A stretch of 64,000 nucleotides of DNA from Acidimicrobiia bacterium (GCA_027494115.1 JAOSJL010000001.1:1637926-1701925); one strand, 5' to 3'. Positions 27,801 to 37,080 are shown, numbered from the stretch's first letter. The notes: a model not told the origin generated them from the sequence alone. Numbers and translations: made by a program.

Positions 27801-29123
27801 GCGTCGGGGCCGGTAGCACCGTGTCGTCGAAGAACGTGGCGGTGGTCGGAACCGGTTACGTCGGCCTCACCACGGCGGCGTGCCTCGCACGGATGGGCCA
27901 CACGGTGGTCGCCGCCGATGTCGATCCCGATCTCGTCGCCCGGCTGAGCAAGGGCGAGGTGGGCATCCTCGAGGACGGGCTGCCCGAGATCGTCGCCGAG
28001 GGTCTCGCATCGAAGCGCCTTCGGTTCGTCGTCGGAGCGGCCCGGGCAGCGGAGGTCAGCGAGTTCGTGTTTCTGTGCGTTCCGACACCGCAGGCCCCCG
28101 ACGGCGCGGCCGATCTGAGTTACGTGGAGTCTGCGGTACGCGAGGTGGCGCCCGCTCTGCAACCCGGCGCCGTCATCGTCAACAAGTCAACCGTTCCCAT
28201 CGGGACGACCACGCGTGTGCGCCACCTCGCGGTCGCGGAAGGCGCCACACTCGACGAATTCGGAGTTGCGTCGAATCCGGAGTTCCTACGCGAGGGGCAT
28301 GCCGTGCGCGACTTCCTCGAACCCGACCGTGTCGTGATCGGATGTGACGACCCGGCGGTGGCGGTGCGGGTCTCGGAGTTGTACTCGGGGATTCGGGCCC
28401 CGACGGTGGTCACCGATGCGGCGTCGGCGGAAATGATCAAGTACGCGGCGAACGCGTTTCTCGCCACCAAGGTGTCGTTCGTCAACGCCGTGGCCAATCT
28501 CTGTGAGGCCTACGACGCTGACGTGAGAGACGTGGCGCTCGGCATCGGCTACGACAAGCGCATCGGTTCAGACTTCCTGCACGCGGGCCCCGGTTACGGC
28601 GGTTCGTGCTTTCCGAAGGACGCCGCTGCACTGCTGCACGCTGCCGAGTCTGTGGGTGTCGAGTTTCCGCTGCTCGCGGGAACGGTGGAGGTCAACCGGC
28701 GCCAGCGGGAACGCATCGTCGAGAAGATCACGGCGATTGCGGACCGCACGGACCTGACGGGCGCGAGGATCGCCATCTGGGGGCTCACCTTCAAGGCCAA
28801 CACCGACGATCTGCGGGATTCACCCGCCCTGGAAATCGCCGCCCTCCTTCTCGACGCGGGGGCCGACGTATGTGCCTACGATCCCGCCGCCACCGAGACG
28901 GCTGCCGCGCGGCTTCCGGCCTTGAGGATTTCGACGGATGCCTACGAGTGCTGTGTCGGAGCCGAGGTCGCCGTCCTGCTCACGGAGTGGGAGGAGTTCC
29001 GCTGGCTCGACTTCGCACGGGTCGCCGAGGTGATGGCGACGGCGCGCATCGTCGATGCGCAACCTCCTGGACCCGCATGCACTGCGTCGCCTCGGATTCC
29101 GCTACGACGGGGTCGGTCGCTGA
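27797..29123 (+). CDS. ugd: UDP-glucose 6-dehydrogenase (Ugd), C-terminal indel
   Basis: Oxidises UDP-glucose to UDP-glucuronate with two NAD. Motifs: [81 protein letters not shown] and the catalytic-Cys signature [17 protein letters not shown], then [18 protein letters not shown]. Near the end, two bases are lost from a gcgcgc at 29057-29060. Without repair the frame runs on into the next gene as an apparent 827-residue fusion; with repair the protein ends in [15 protein letters not shown] at the TGA 29121-29123, which overlaps the ATG of the next gene. Length is ~442 residues. It supplies the substrate for the following decarboxylase. Confidence 0.93.
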
Positions 29124-30052
29124 TGCCTCGCGCGGTGATCACCGGGGCGGCGGGCTTTCTCGGCTCGGCGCTGAGCCGCGCTCTGGTCGCTGACGACTGG
29201 GAGGTCGTCGGTCTCGACAACCTCCTGACCGGTCGTGTCGAGAACGTCGACGTACTGTTGGACACAGGCCGGTTCTCGTTCGTGCACTACGACGTCACGA
29301 ACTATCTGCACGTCCCCGGTGAGGTCGACGCCGTCCTGCACTTCGCCAGCCCTGCAAGCCCGCAGGACTACCTCGAGTACCCGATCAAGACACTCAAGGT
29401 CGGATCGCTCGGCACGCATCACGCACTGGGTCTCGCCAAGGAAAAGGAGGCCCGGTTCCTTCTGGCGTCGACGAGTGAGGTCTACGGCGACCCGGAGGTG
29501 CATCCCCAACCCGAGACCTACTGGGGTCACGTGAACCCGGTCGGACCACGCGGGGTCTACGACGAGGCCAAGCGTTTCGCCGAGGCTCTGGCGATGGCCT
29601 ACAGCCGTTCGCACGGGCTCGACGTGAAGATCGCCCGGATCTTCAACACCTACGGCCCGCGCCTCCGTCCGGGCGACGGACGGGCCATCCCGAACTTCCT
29701 GTCACAGGCCATCGCGGGTGAGCCCCTCACGGTCTACGGGGACGGAACTCAGACGCGGTCGTTCTGCTACATCGACGACGAGGTCGAGGGGCTCCTCGCC
29801 CTCCTGCATTCGGAGCACCGGGGCCCGATGAACATCGGCAATCCCGACGAATACAGCGTGCGGTCTCTCGCCGAGCTGGTTCTCGACGTCACGGGAAGCG
29901 ACTCACTGATCGTCACGGCCGAATTACCCGAGAACGATCCCGTCCGTCGACGCCCCGACATCTCCGTGGCACGCTCTGTCCTCGGCTGGGAGCCACGGAC
30001 CGGGTTGCGGGAGGGTCTCGAACACACCTACGACTGGTTCCGGAGAGAGTGA
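29123..30052 (+). CDS. UDP-glucuronate decarboxylase (UDP-xylose synthase)
   Basis: A 309-residue extended SDR. The combination [58 protein letters not shown] and [16 protein letters not shown] is characteristic of UDP-glucuronic acid decarboxylases, which oxidise C4, decarboxylate and reduce to UDP-xylose. Catalytic Thr/Ser, Glu, Tyr and Lys are all in place. The ATG at 29123 overlaps the corrected ugd stop. With Ugd it forms a complete two-step route from UDP-glucose to UDP-xylose, implying a xylose-containing envelope glycan. Its stop overlaps the GTG of the next glycosyltransferase (GTGA at 30049-30052). Confidence 0.92.
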   Translation: MPRAVITGAAGFLGSALSRALVADDWEVVGLDNLLTGRVENVDVLLDTGRFSFVHYDVTNYLHVPGEVDAVLHFASPASPQDYLEYPIKTLKVGSLGTHHALGLAKEKEARFLLASTSEVYGDPEVHPQPETYWGHVNPVGPRGVYDEAKRFAEALAMAYSRSHGLDVKIARIFNTYGPRLRPGDGRAIPNFLSQAIAGEPLTVYGDGTQTRSFCYIDDEVEGLLALLHSEHRGPMNIGNPDEYSVRSLAELVLDVTGSDSLIVTAELPENDPVRRRPDISVARSVLGWEPRTGLREGLEHTYDWFRRE

Positions 30053-30972
30053 CTCCGGAGAGCGAGATGTTCCGAGGCCCACGCTCGTCGTGGGCGGCCG
30101 TGATCATCAACTACAACGCGGGACCACTACTGGAAGAATGCGTGCGTTCGCTGGTGGTGAACGCCGACGGTCCGCACGGTCGGCCCGACGTGGTGGTCGT
30201 CGACAACTCCTCGACCGATGACTCCCTGGATCGTCTCGAAGCCGCGTTCCCCGACGTCCCGGTGATCCACTCACGGCGGAACCTCGGCTACGCACGCGCG
30301 GCGAATCTGGGAATTGCCGCCACGAGGGCTCCGATCGTGCTGGTGTGCAATCCCGACGTGGAGTTCGAGGACGGATCGGTCGAGGCGGTACTCCGGCGCT
30401 TCTCTGATCCCGAGGTCGCTGCCGCGGGGCCCCTCGTTCGTGAACCCGATGGATCGATCTACCCGAGCGCTCGACGGGAGCCCGGCATCGTCGACGCGGT
30501 CGGCCACGGTTTCCTCGGCCTCGTTCGACCCGACAACCGCTTCACGCGCCGGTATCGAGAGCTCGACGTCGATCCGCACGCTCCGCGTGACGTCGACTGG
30601 GTGTCGGGCGCGGCGATCTGGCTGCGTCGGGAGGCCCTCGACGCCGTCGGCGGCTGGGACGAGGACTTCTTCATGTACGCGGAGGACGTGGATCTGTGCC
30701 GACGCCTGCGCGGCGACGGCTGGCGCGTGGTGTTCGAGCCGACCGGAGAAGTCGTACACGTCCAGGGCGCCAGCACCTCGGCACACCCGTACAGGATGAT
30801 CGTCGAGCACCACCGATCTCTGTTCCGCTTCGCCGCGAAGCACTGGTCGGGCGCACGAAGGTCGTTGTTGCCCGCCGCCGCTCTGATCCTGGCCTGCCGA
30901 ATGGTTCTCGCTCTGGTCGAACATGCGGTAGACGGCTCCGGGCGGTCCGTCGCACGCCGCGCGGAGCGGTAG
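30049..30972 (+). CDS. GT2 glycosyltransferase, WbbL-like rhamnosyltransferase
   Basis: A 307-residue GT-A fold transferase. Nucleotide-binding motif [20 protein letters not shown], then [16 protein letters not shown], the metal-binding [14 protein letters not shown], acceptor loop [15 protein letters not shown] and the catalytic-base region [15 protein letters not shown]. The pattern and the location behind rfbD match mycobacterial WbbL, which adds rhamnose to the GlcNAc-pyrophosphate-decaprenyl linker at the cytoplasmic membrane face. A hydrophobic segment near the C-terminus ([17 protein letters not shown]) may attach it to the membrane. GTG start overlapping the previous stop. The stop TAG is part of the TAGCCT box of the next gene. 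Confidence 0.88.
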   Translation: MTPESEMFRGPRSSWAAVIINYNAGPLLEECVRSLVVNADGPHGRPDVVVVDNSSTDDSLDRLEAAFPDVPVIHSRRNLGYARAANLGIAATRAPIVLVCNPDVEFEDGSVEAVLRRFSDPEVAAAGPLVREPDGSIYPSARREPGIVDAVGHGFLGLVRPDNRFTRRYRELDVDPHAPRDVDWVSGAAIWLRREALDAVGGWDEDFFMYAEDVDLCRRLRGDGWRVVFEPTGEVVHVQGASTSAHPYRMIVEHHRSLFRFAAKHWSGARRSLLPAAALILACRMVLALVEHAVDGSGRSVARRAER

Positions 30973-30975
30973 CCT
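30970..30975 (+). promoter_or_regulatory. -10 box TAGCCT, leaderless transcript of the His-rich membrane protein
   Basis: TAGCCT, six bases, ATG at 30982. The TAG is the stop of the glycosyltransferase gene, the same arrangement as at lon. Confidence 0.55.
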
Positions 30976-30981
30976 GCGCGG

Positions 30982-31758
30982 ATGGGTAGAGCATCCCGAG
31001 CCAAGAAGTACCGCGCGCCCCGCGGTACCGGCACGCATGGCCGCAAGAACTGGCCGTGGTTCCTCGCGATCGGTCTCATCGTGGCGGTCGGTGTCGGACT
31101 GATCGTCGTCTCGAAGACGGGCAGCGACTCGGCGGCGTCGGAGCGACCGACCGTCGACGACCACTTCCACGCCAGCATCAACGTCGACATCTGCGGCACC
31201 GACATCGGCCCTCCACCGGAGTTCGAACAGGCCGCCGACAATCCGGCGATCGTGCCGGGGGTCCACTCACACGGTGACGGCCTGATCCACATCCACCCGC
31301 ACTCCACAGCGGAGACCGGGGACAACGCCACCGTCGGGCTCTTCTTCGACTACGGCGGGTGGACCGTGTCCGAGGACAGCCTCACCTTGTGGGACGGATC
31401 GACTGTCTCGAACGGCGATCCCTGCGAAGCGCTCGACGGAGCTCCCGGTGAGGTGCGCTGGAGCCTGAACGGCGAGGAGCAGAGCGGGAACGTGGCCGAC
31501 CACGTCCTCGCGTGCGGGCTGGCCTGTGGGGACGAGAACGACCAGATCGTGATCGCCTTCCTGCCCGAGGACGAGGAGCTCCCGCCCCCGCCTGAACCGC
31601 CCGACCCCGTCGATCTTCCGACGGAAGAGACTCCCGGCGCGACCGGTGTCGGTGGCGTGCCTGTGCCCGGCGACGTTCCCACCGGGGACGCTCCGACCGA
31701 CACCGGTCCGGCCGCCACCGGTCCTGCACCCGAATCCTCCGTGCCCCCGGCTTCGTGA
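30982..31758 (+). CDS. Single-pass membrane protein with His-rich extracytoplasmic domain, unknown function
   Basis: A 258-residue protein not recognised as a named family. A basic N-terminus (GRASRAKKYRAPRG) is followed by one membrane segment (WFLAIGLIVAVGVGLIVV), so the rest is probably outside the cell. The domain has clustered histidines: VDDHFHASINVDICG and PGVHSHGDGLIHIHPHS, about eight His within 70 residues, plus four Cys further on, suggesting metal binding. The C-terminal ~60 residues are Pro/Thr/Ala-rich. The gene lies between the WbbL-like transferase and the nucleotidyltransferase, its stop overlapping the next GTG (GTGA). It has its own leaderless -10 box. Confidence 0.75.
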   Translation: MGRASRAKKYRAPRGTGTHGRKNWPWFLAIGLIVAVGVGLIVVSKTGSDSAASERPTVDDHFHASINVDICGTDIGPPPEFEQAADNPAIVPGVHSHGDGLIHIHPHSTAETGDNATVGLFFDYGGWTVSEDSLTLWDGSTVSNGDPCEALDGAPGEVRWSLNGEEQSGNVADHVLACGLACGDENDQIVIAFLPEDEELPPPPEPPDPVDLPTEETPGATGVGGVPVPGDVPTGDAPTDTGPAATGPAPESSVPPAS

Positions 31759-32856
31759 AGGCGGTCATCCTCGTCGGCGGGCAGGGCACCCGCCTTCGGC
31801 CCCTCACCCTCACCTGCCCGAAACCGCTACTCCCGATCGTCAACCAGCCGTTTCTCGAGCGACAACTCACCTGGTTGGGCGCGTACGGCGTCGACGATGT
31901 CGTGCTGTCGATGGGATATCTGCCGGACGCGTTCCGGGACCACTTCCCCCGACGGACGCTTCGGTGACCTTCGTCTCCACTACGCCGTGGAGGACGAGCC
32001 GCTCGGCACGGCGGGAGCGGTGCGGTTCGCTGCCGGCGACAGAGACGGCGAGACCGACGAGCCGATTGTGGTCTGCAACGGCGACGTGCTGACCGACCTC
32101 GACCTCGGCGCATTGCTGTGTCTCCACGCTGAGCGGGGTGCCGCGGCGACCATCACGCTGTCGTACGTCGACGATCCCTCGGCCTTCGGTGTCGTACCGA
32201 CCGCCGAGGACGGTGAGGTGCAGGCGTTCGTCGAGAAACCAGCGCGCGACGAGGCACCGACCCACTGGATCAACGCGGGAACGTACGTCCTCGAGCCCGA
32301 GGTCCTGCGCATGATCCCGGCGGAGCGCAGTGTTTCGATCGAGCGCGAAACTTTTCCGGAGTTGTTGGAGCAACCGGGGCGGCTCTACGCGCTCGAAGCA
32401 GACGCCTACTGGCTCGACATGGGTACTCCGGCCATGTACCTCCGGGCGCACGCCGACGTGGCCGCGGGCACCCTCGGCGAGCCGCCCGCCCCCGGTGCCG
32501 TCGAGACGTCGCCGGGCGTGTGGATCCAGGGCGGTGTCGAGCTCGACGCGGCAGCGAGTCTCGTGGGGCCGGTGGTGGTCGGTGACGCCACGACCGTGGG
32601 CGCCGATTCGATGCTGTGCCACTCGAGTATCGGGGCCGGTGTGACGATCGGCGAGAGTGCTGTCGTGGAGGATTCGGTCGTGCTCGATGGCGTCACGATC
32701 GGGGCCGGATCCCGAGTCAGCGGGTCGATCCTCGGACCGTCGTCCGGGATCGGTGACGGCGCGACCGTGGCGGATGAGAGCGTCGTGGGCGCCGGTGCCA
32801 CAATACGCCCCGGAACGCAGATGTCCGCCGAGCGGGTGCCCGCGCCCGCCGACTGA
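31755..32856 (+). CDS. Mannose-1-phosphate guanylyltransferase-like nucleotidyltransferase with left-handed beta-helix, one indel
   Basis: A sugar-1-phosphate nucleotidyltransferase. The N-terminal nucleotide-binding motif is AVILVGGQGTRLRPLT with CPKPLLPIVNQPF; then EPLGTAGAVRFA, IVVCNGDVLTDLDL, VQAFVEKPARDE and NAGTYVLEPEVL. The C-terminal ~100 residues are hexapeptide repeats of a left-handed beta-helix (VVVGDATTVGAD, IGAGVTIGESAVVEDSV). This plan is that of actinobacterial ManC/GMPP, although glucose-1-phosphate thymidylyl- or uridylyltransferase activity is possible. One C is inserted in the ccccc at 31946-31950; repair reads FPDGRFGDLRLHYAVE and gives ~366 residues. With ManB and the SIS isomerase at 48-51 kb it would complete GDP-mannose synthesis. 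Confidence 0.85.
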
Positions 32857-32865
32857 CGATCCACC

Positions 32866-32907
32866 CGTTTCACCATCGACGTCTCACCATCGACGTCTCA
32901 CCATCGA
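32866..32907 (+). repeat. Three tandem copies of a 14-base unit cgtctcaccatcga
   Basis: Copies at 32866-32879 (one change), 32880-32893 and 32894-32907, in the gap upstream of the epimerase gene. The 14-base period is the same as in the array at 12137, but the sequence is unrelated. Confidence 0.9.
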
Positions 32908-32950
32908 CGACGAAATCGACGACAAGTCCACAACGAGTCGGGACACACAC

Positions 32951-33910
32951 ATGGGCACGAAGGTCCTCGTCACCGGCGGCGCCGGCTTCATCGGCTCCAA
33001 CCTGGTCGACCGATTGCTGGCCGAGGGCTGTGACGTCGAGGTCGCCGACGACCTTTCGACCGGAGCTCTCGCCAATCTCGCCGACGCCAGGGCGTTGCGG
33101 AGTCGGCGCTTCTCATTCCACCGCATCGACATGCGTTCGAAGGCGGTCACCGAGCTCATCGAACACCGCCGGCCGGAACTCATCTTCCATCTGGCCGCCC
33201 AGGCCGATGTCCGGGTCTCCGTGGCGAAGCCCGACTTCGACGCCGAGGTCAACATCATCGGCTCGCTCAACGTGCTGCAGGGGGCGGTGGCCGCGGGAAC
33301 CCGCAAGGTGGTCTTCGCCAGCTCAGGAGGAACGATCTACGGCTCGCCGGAGGATCTCCCCGTGCGTGAGGGCGCGCCGCAACGACCAGAGTCTCCCTAC
33401 GGCGTCGCCAAGAAGGCCGTCGGTGACTACCTGCACTACTACCGGGAGGTCCACGGCCTCGAGTACAGCGCCCTCGCACTCGCCAACGTGTTCGGCCCGC
33501 GTCAAGACCCCCACGGCGAGGCCGGCGTCGTCGCCATCTTCGCCGGACTACTCCTTGCCCATGAGCGCCCGACGATCTATGGCGACGGAGGACAGACACG
33601 GGACTTCGTGTACGTCGACGACGTCGTCGACGCGTTCGTACGCGCCGGCGACAAGGGCGGCGGTCTCATCATGAACATCGGCACCGGCGTCGAGACGAGC
33701 GTGCAGCGGTTGTTCGACGTCATGGCGAAGCAGACGGGATTCCGGGACCCTGCCCGCTACGCCCCACCCCGACTCGGCGAGCTCGCGCGCTCGGCGCTCG
33801 ACCCGGGCCGAGCCGAGATTCATCTCGGATGGAAGCCGTTCACGAGTCTCGAGGACGGTGTCGGCCGTACCGTGGAATGGTTCAAAGCCACGCGCGCGGC
33901 GTCACGCTGA
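32951..33910 (+). CDS. NAD-dependent epimerase/dehydratase (UDP-glucose 4-epimerase-like)
   Basis: A 319-residue extended [74 protein letters not shown], catalytic SPYGVAKKAVGDYLHYY and LALANVFGPRQDPHGEAGVV, TRDFVYVDDVVDAFV. All match GalE-type UDP-sugar 4-epimerases, but the exact sugar cannot be decided. The ATG at 32951 was chosen over upstream codons because the conserved fold begins four residues after it. In context it could interconvert UDP-glucose/galactose, or UDP-xylose/arabinose made from the UDP-xylose of the upstream genes. It is the last gene of the rightward envelope cluster. Confidence 0.85.
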   Translation: MGTKVLVTGGAGFIGSNLVDRLLAEGCDVEVADDLSTGALANLADARALRSRRFSFHRIDMRSKAVTELIEHRRPELIFHLAAQADVRVSVAKPDFDAEVNIIGSLNVLQGAVAAGTRKVVFASSGGTIYGSPEDLPVREGAPQRPESPYGVAKKAVGDYLHYYREVHGLEYSALALANVFGPRQDPHGEAGVVAIFAGLLLAHERPTIYGDGGQTRDFVYVDDVVDAFVRAGDKGGGLIMNIGTGVETSVQRLFDVMAKQTGFRDPARYAPPRLGELARSALDPGRAEIHLGWKPFTSLEDGVGRTVEWFKATRAASR

Positions 33911-33958
33911 CGGCGTGACGGGCGTTGAGTCCGTCGAACCGGTTCACGCCCGCGGCGT

Positions 33959-34564
33959 CTAGCGGTGCGTCCGAATCCCTTCGACGTCGAGGTCCCCGCG
34001 GTCGTGCGGCGTGTACGTCGGGTCGGGATGGCCGATCATCACGAGCGCCCGGGGAGTCCAGGAATCCGCAAGGGTGAGTGTCCCGCGTGCTTCGTCGGGA
34101 CAGAAGATGGGCGCTGCCACCCAGCACGAGGCCAACCCCGCGTCGGTGGCAGCGAGCATGAGGTTCTGGACCGCAGCGCCCAGCGACAGGAGCGCCATAC
34201 CTTCCTCGGCAGATTGTCGGCGCTCGTCGGGATAGGTATCGAGGCCGACGTGTGTCGTGCAACCCAGGATGAGTGCAGGGGCCGCCTCGAGGCGGGCGAC
34301 CGAGGCATTCGTGAGTTCGCCGATCGTGTCGGCGTCCGTGCCGTCGCCTTCCAGGTCACGCTCCCACCGTGCCGCCATGGCCTCTGCGAGTCCGCGCTTC
34401 GCCTCGGCTGTGTCGATCACGACGAAACGCCATGGTGTCGAGTGGTGGGGCGCCGGTGCGAGGCAGGCGGCGGCGATCAGGTCGTCGAGAGCGTCGCGCG
34501 GCACGCGTCTGTCGAGGAACCTGCGTATCGATCGGCGTTCGAGGATGAGATCGGGGATGGTCAC
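33959..34564 (-). CDS. Nitroreductase-family protein, FbiB C-terminal-domain equivalent (dehydro-F420 reductase)
   Basis: A 201-residue FMN-binding nitroreductase-fold protein: LILERRSIRRFLDRRVP, AACLAPAPHHSTPWRFVVI, LSLGAAVQNLMLAATDAGLA and SCWVAAPIFCPDEARGTL, PRALVMIGHPDPTYTPHD. The APAPHHSTPWRF motif and the location directly behind cofE match the C-terminal half of mycobacterial FbiB, which reduces dehydro-F420-0 with FMNH2. Here it is a separate gene. The start is the GTG at 34564, overlapping the cofE stop by four bases. An in-frame extension upstream lies wholly within cofE and is not conserved-looking. Confidence in the F420 role comes from context. Confidence 0.85.
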   Translation of the reverse strand: MTIPDLILERRSIRRFLDRRVPRDALDDLIAAACLAPAPHHSTPWRFVVIDTAEAKRGLAEAMAARWERDLEGDGTDADTIGELTNASVARLEAAPALILGCTTHVGLDTYPDERRQSAEEGMALLSLGAAVQNLMLAATDAGLASCWVAAPIFCPDEARGTLTLADSWTPRALVMIGHPDPTYTPHDRGDLDVEGIRTHR

Positions 34565-35334
34565 CGGAACAGGTCCTCTCCGGCGGGGCGCACCAGCTCG
34601 CGTGCGGAGCCCTCGCGGAGCCACGCTGCGTCGAGCCCACGTACGATCGCCACCGGGACACGCCGGGCCTTTCCCATGACCAGGTCGGCCGCCGCGGCGA
34701 CCTCGTCGGCGATGGCCACCTCGGTGATCTCGAGCTCACGTCCACCCCCGTCGAGGCTCCCGCGCAGGTCCACGATGGCTGCCAGTCCCGATACGCCGAT
34801 GGCGACGTCGCACACCCCTTGGCGCCACGGTCGCCCGAACGTGTCGCTCACCACCACGGCGACGTCGACACCGAGACGTCGGGACAACGCCGAACGGATC
34901 CTGCCCGCCGAGTGGTCCGCGTCGAGTGGAAGAAGGGTCGCCGAACCGTCCGGGACGTTCGACGCGTCGACACCCGCGTTGGCACAGACGAATCCATGTC
35001 GCGTCTCAGTGATCATGAGGTCTCCGCGCCGTCGCAGTACACGGGCGGATTCCGACTCGATGAGAGCGCGACGTTGCATGTCGGGATCGGAGGCGTCGAG
35101 GGTGACCACGCGCCCCTCGGCCTTGGAGACGATCTTCTGGGTGACGACGACACAGTCGCCCGACCGCAACGAAGAACCTGCCGGTGACGTGGCCGACGAA
35201 CCAGGGGCGCCCGACACCCCGGTAGCAGCGGCGGCGATCGCGGTACCGAGGTCGTCACCTTCCCGAATCTCGGGGAGACCGTGAAGAGGATGAACGCCGA
35301 GAGCGCCCGATGGTTCCTGGCCGGGGTTGTTCAT
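34561..35334 (-). CDS. cofE: Coenzyme F420-0:L-glutamate ligase (CofE)
   Basis: GTP-dependent enzyme adding gamma-linked glutamates to F420-0. A 257-residue single-domain protein with DCVVVTQKIVSKAEGR, METRHGFVCANAGVDASNV-type core (here ITETRHGFVCANAGVDAS), LSRRLGVDVAVVVSDTFGRPWR and QGVCDVAIGVSGLAAIVD, which are the family signatures. The C-terminal nitroreductase domain found in mycobacterial FbiB is encoded by the separate next gene. The ATG at 35334 overlaps the cofD stop (ATGA). The order cofD-cofE-nitroreductase is a compact operon on the minus strand. Confidence 0.93.
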   Translation of the reverse strand: MNNPGQEPSGALGVHPLHGLPEIREGDDLGTAIAAAATGVSGAPGSSATSPAGSSLRSGDCVVVTQKIVSKAEGRVVTLDASDPDMQRRALIESESARVLRRRGDLMITETRHGFVCANAGVDASNVPDGSATLLPLDADHSAGRIRSALSRRLGVDVAVVVSDTFGRPWRQGVCDVAIGVSGLAAIVDLRGSLDGGGRELEITEVAIADEVAAAADLVMGKARRVPVAIVRGLDAAWLREGSARELVRPAGEDLFR

Positions 35335-36296
35335 GCCACTGCGGCGAGCGTGGTGCGAGCCAGTTCAGCGGCTACGGCCACGTCGCGCATCATGGTGTCG
35401 GCGACGACGGCCCGGACACCGAGAACGTCCACGTCGGAGGCCCGATCGGCATCGACGGCGTCGATCACGAGCGTCCCGCAGAAGTCGGCGTATGCGGTAG
35501 CGACACCGACACACGAAACCTGCATGCCGAGTCCTTCCATCAGTCGGTCGGCGGGTCCCTTCACCGGCGCACCGCCGATGATCGGGCTCACGCCCACGAC
35601 GTGGTCACGTCGTTCTGTCAGGGCGTTTCGGATTCCCGGTACGGCGAGGATCGGTCCGATGGAGATCACCGGGTTCGAGGGGCACACCACGATTGAATCC
35701 GCCTGGGCGATGGCTTCGAGCACTCCGGGTGCCGGCCTGGCCGCCGCCGCTCCGTCGAATCGGATGCCACGGACAGCGGGTTCGGCGCGCCGGCCGACGA
35801 ACCACTCCTGCATCGCCAGCTCCTCGCTTCGTGGCGCCGACGCGCTGACCCCTTCCTCGCCCGCGATGATGATCTTCGTGCGGACGGGATCGTCGCTCAT
35901 CGGGCGCACGTCGGCCTGCACCCCCCAGGCGTCGGTGATCGCCCGTGTGGCCTCGGAGAGTGTCCGGCCCTGTCGGAAGCAGTGTGACCGGAAGAGATGA
36001 GTGGCGAGATCACGGTCGCCCAGACGGAACCAGGTGGGCATTCCGTAGCGTTCGAGTGCGTCCGTGCACTCGAACGTGTCGCCGGCGAGGCCCCAGCCCG
36101 TGTCGGGGTTCTCGGCGCCGGCGAGTGTGTACGTGACCGTGTCGAGATCGGGTGAGACCGCCAGGCCGTGGAACTGGTCGTCGTCAGCCGTGTTCACCAC
36201 GACGGTGACGTCGGTGGCGGGAACGGCCCGCAGGAGACCGCGCAGGAAACGCGCGGCGCCGACGCCTCCGGCCAATGCCGTCACACGAGTATCCAT
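35331..36296 (-). CDS. cofD: 2-phospho-L-lactate/enolpyruvyl transferase (CofD/FbiA)
   Basis: Transfers the phospho(enol)pyruvyl or phospholactyl-GMP moiety to the deazaflavin Fo, the step that makes (dehydro-)F420-0. The 321-residue protein has the N-terminal ALAGGVGAARFLRGLLRAV, VVNTADDDQFHGLAVSPDLDTV, GDTFECTDALERYGMPTWFRLGDRDLATH-type motifs and, further on, VCPSNPVISIGPILAVPGIR and SPIIGGAPVKGPADRLM, all standard for CofD. The ATG at 36296 follows a TACCCT box by seven bases. It is the first gene of the F420 operon. Confidence 0.94.
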   Translation of the reverse strand: MDTRVTALAGGVGAARFLRGLLRAVPATDVTVVVNTADDDQFHGLAVSPDLDTVTYTLAGAENPDTGWGLAGDTFECTDALERYGMPTWFRLGDRDLATHLFRSHCFRQGRTLSEATRAITDAWGVQADVRPMSDDPVRTKIIIAGEEGVSASAPRSEELAMQEWFVGRRAEPAVRGIRFDGAAAARPAPGVLEAIAQADSIVVCPSNPVISIGPILAVPGIRNALTERRDHVVGVSPIIGGAPVKGPADRLMEGLGMQVSCVGVATAYADFCGTLVIDAVDADRASDVDVLGVRAVVADTMMRDVAVAAELARTTLAAVA

Positions 36297-36303
36297 GCTG
36301 TCG

Positions 36304-36309
36304 AGGGTA
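36304..36309 (-). promoter_or_regulatory. -10 box TACCCT, leaderless cofD transcript
   Basis: TACCCT on the minus strand, seven bases before the cofD ATG, driving the three-gene F420 operon. Confidence 0.55.
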
Positions 36310-36393
36310 CGCGCACCGACCTCCCGGTGAGGGAGGTCGGTGACGGGGGGACGGTTGCCCGAGTGTGTCGGGCTGTGAACGCGAAGCGGTGAA

Positions 36394-36975
36394 CTAGTTG
36401 GCCGAGACCTTCGCCGCTGCCTTGGGAGCTGCCTTGGAGGCTGCCTTGGAGGCCGTCTCGGGAGCTGCCGGCGTGGCGCTGCCCGAACCGCGCTTCACGA
36501 GGCGCTCCACGCGGGTACGGCCCTCGTCGACAGCCCTGCTCGCTGTCCTGCTCGCCGTCGATGGCAGCGACTGGACCTGCGTGGGAAGTGTCTGGATCTG
36601 CTCGACGACCGGCTCGAGACGCTCCTTGGCCTTCTGGCCGGCGGCGTCGGCACGGTCGCGGACCTCGTCACCGATCGACTCGACTCGCGTCCGAACCTCA
36701 CCGGTCAGAGATCCCAAACGCTCGCGGGCGTCCTTGCGGGCCTCGGCGCGCTTGGCCTGGACGCTCTCGAACTGCCTGCGGGCCTGGTTCCGGGCATCGC
36801 CGCTCACCTGCGAAACGCGGTCACCGGCCGAGCCGCGGATCTCGCCGAGCTTGGCACCGGCGCTGCGCACGCCCTGCTGCGCCTGCTGGAACCCGAGAAC
36901 ACCGATTCCGAGCACGATGTACCCGGCATCCTGAAGGGACTTCTTCACGTCGAATTCCGACTGCTTGCTGGTCAT
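36394..36975 (-). CDS. Helical Ala/Lys-tailed protein, HBHA- or phasin-like, unknown function
   Basis: A 193-residue protein without a recognised catalytic motif. After a short hydrophobic stretch (AGYIVLGIGVLGFQQAQQG) almost the whole chain is charged amphipathic helix with RxxxE-type repeats (GDARNQARRQFESVQAKRAEARKD split over several turns), as in apolipoprotein-like coiled coils. The C-terminus is a run of Ala-Ser-Lys repeats (ASKAASKAAPKAAAKVSAN), which recalls the Lys-rich tail of mycobacterial heparin-binding hemagglutinin and of some phasins. The ATG at 36975 has a strong GGAGG ribosome site, unlike most genes here, and a near-consensus promoter about 100 bases upstream. A DNA-, lipid- or polysaccharide-coating role is possible but not shown. 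Confidence 0.7.
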   Translation of the reverse strand: MTSKQSEFDVKKSLQDAGYIVLGIGVLGFQQAQQGVRSAGAKLGEIRGSAGDRVSQVSGDARNQARRQFESVQAKRAEARKDARERLGSLTGEVRTRVESIGDEVRDRADAAGQKAKERLEPVVEQIQTLPTQVQSLPSTASRTASRAVDEGRTRVERLVKRGSGSATPAAPETASKAASKAAPKAAAKVSAN

Positions 36976-37080
36976 GATCAACCTCCGTAGGGGTCCGAGA
37001 GGAATCTTCGATCCGCCGGGGCCGGACGCTGTGCGGTGCGGCCGCACGGATCTCGGTGCCCGGGGATCCTTGTGCTTGAT

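Noticed and set aside
27797-30052. An apparent single protein joining UDP-glucose dehydrogenase and UDP-glucuronate decarboxylase
   Set aside because: The join replaces the normal Ugd C-terminus. Restoring two bases in gcgc at 29057-29060 yields a proper stop overlapping the next ATG. It is a frameshift artefact, not a fusion enzyme.
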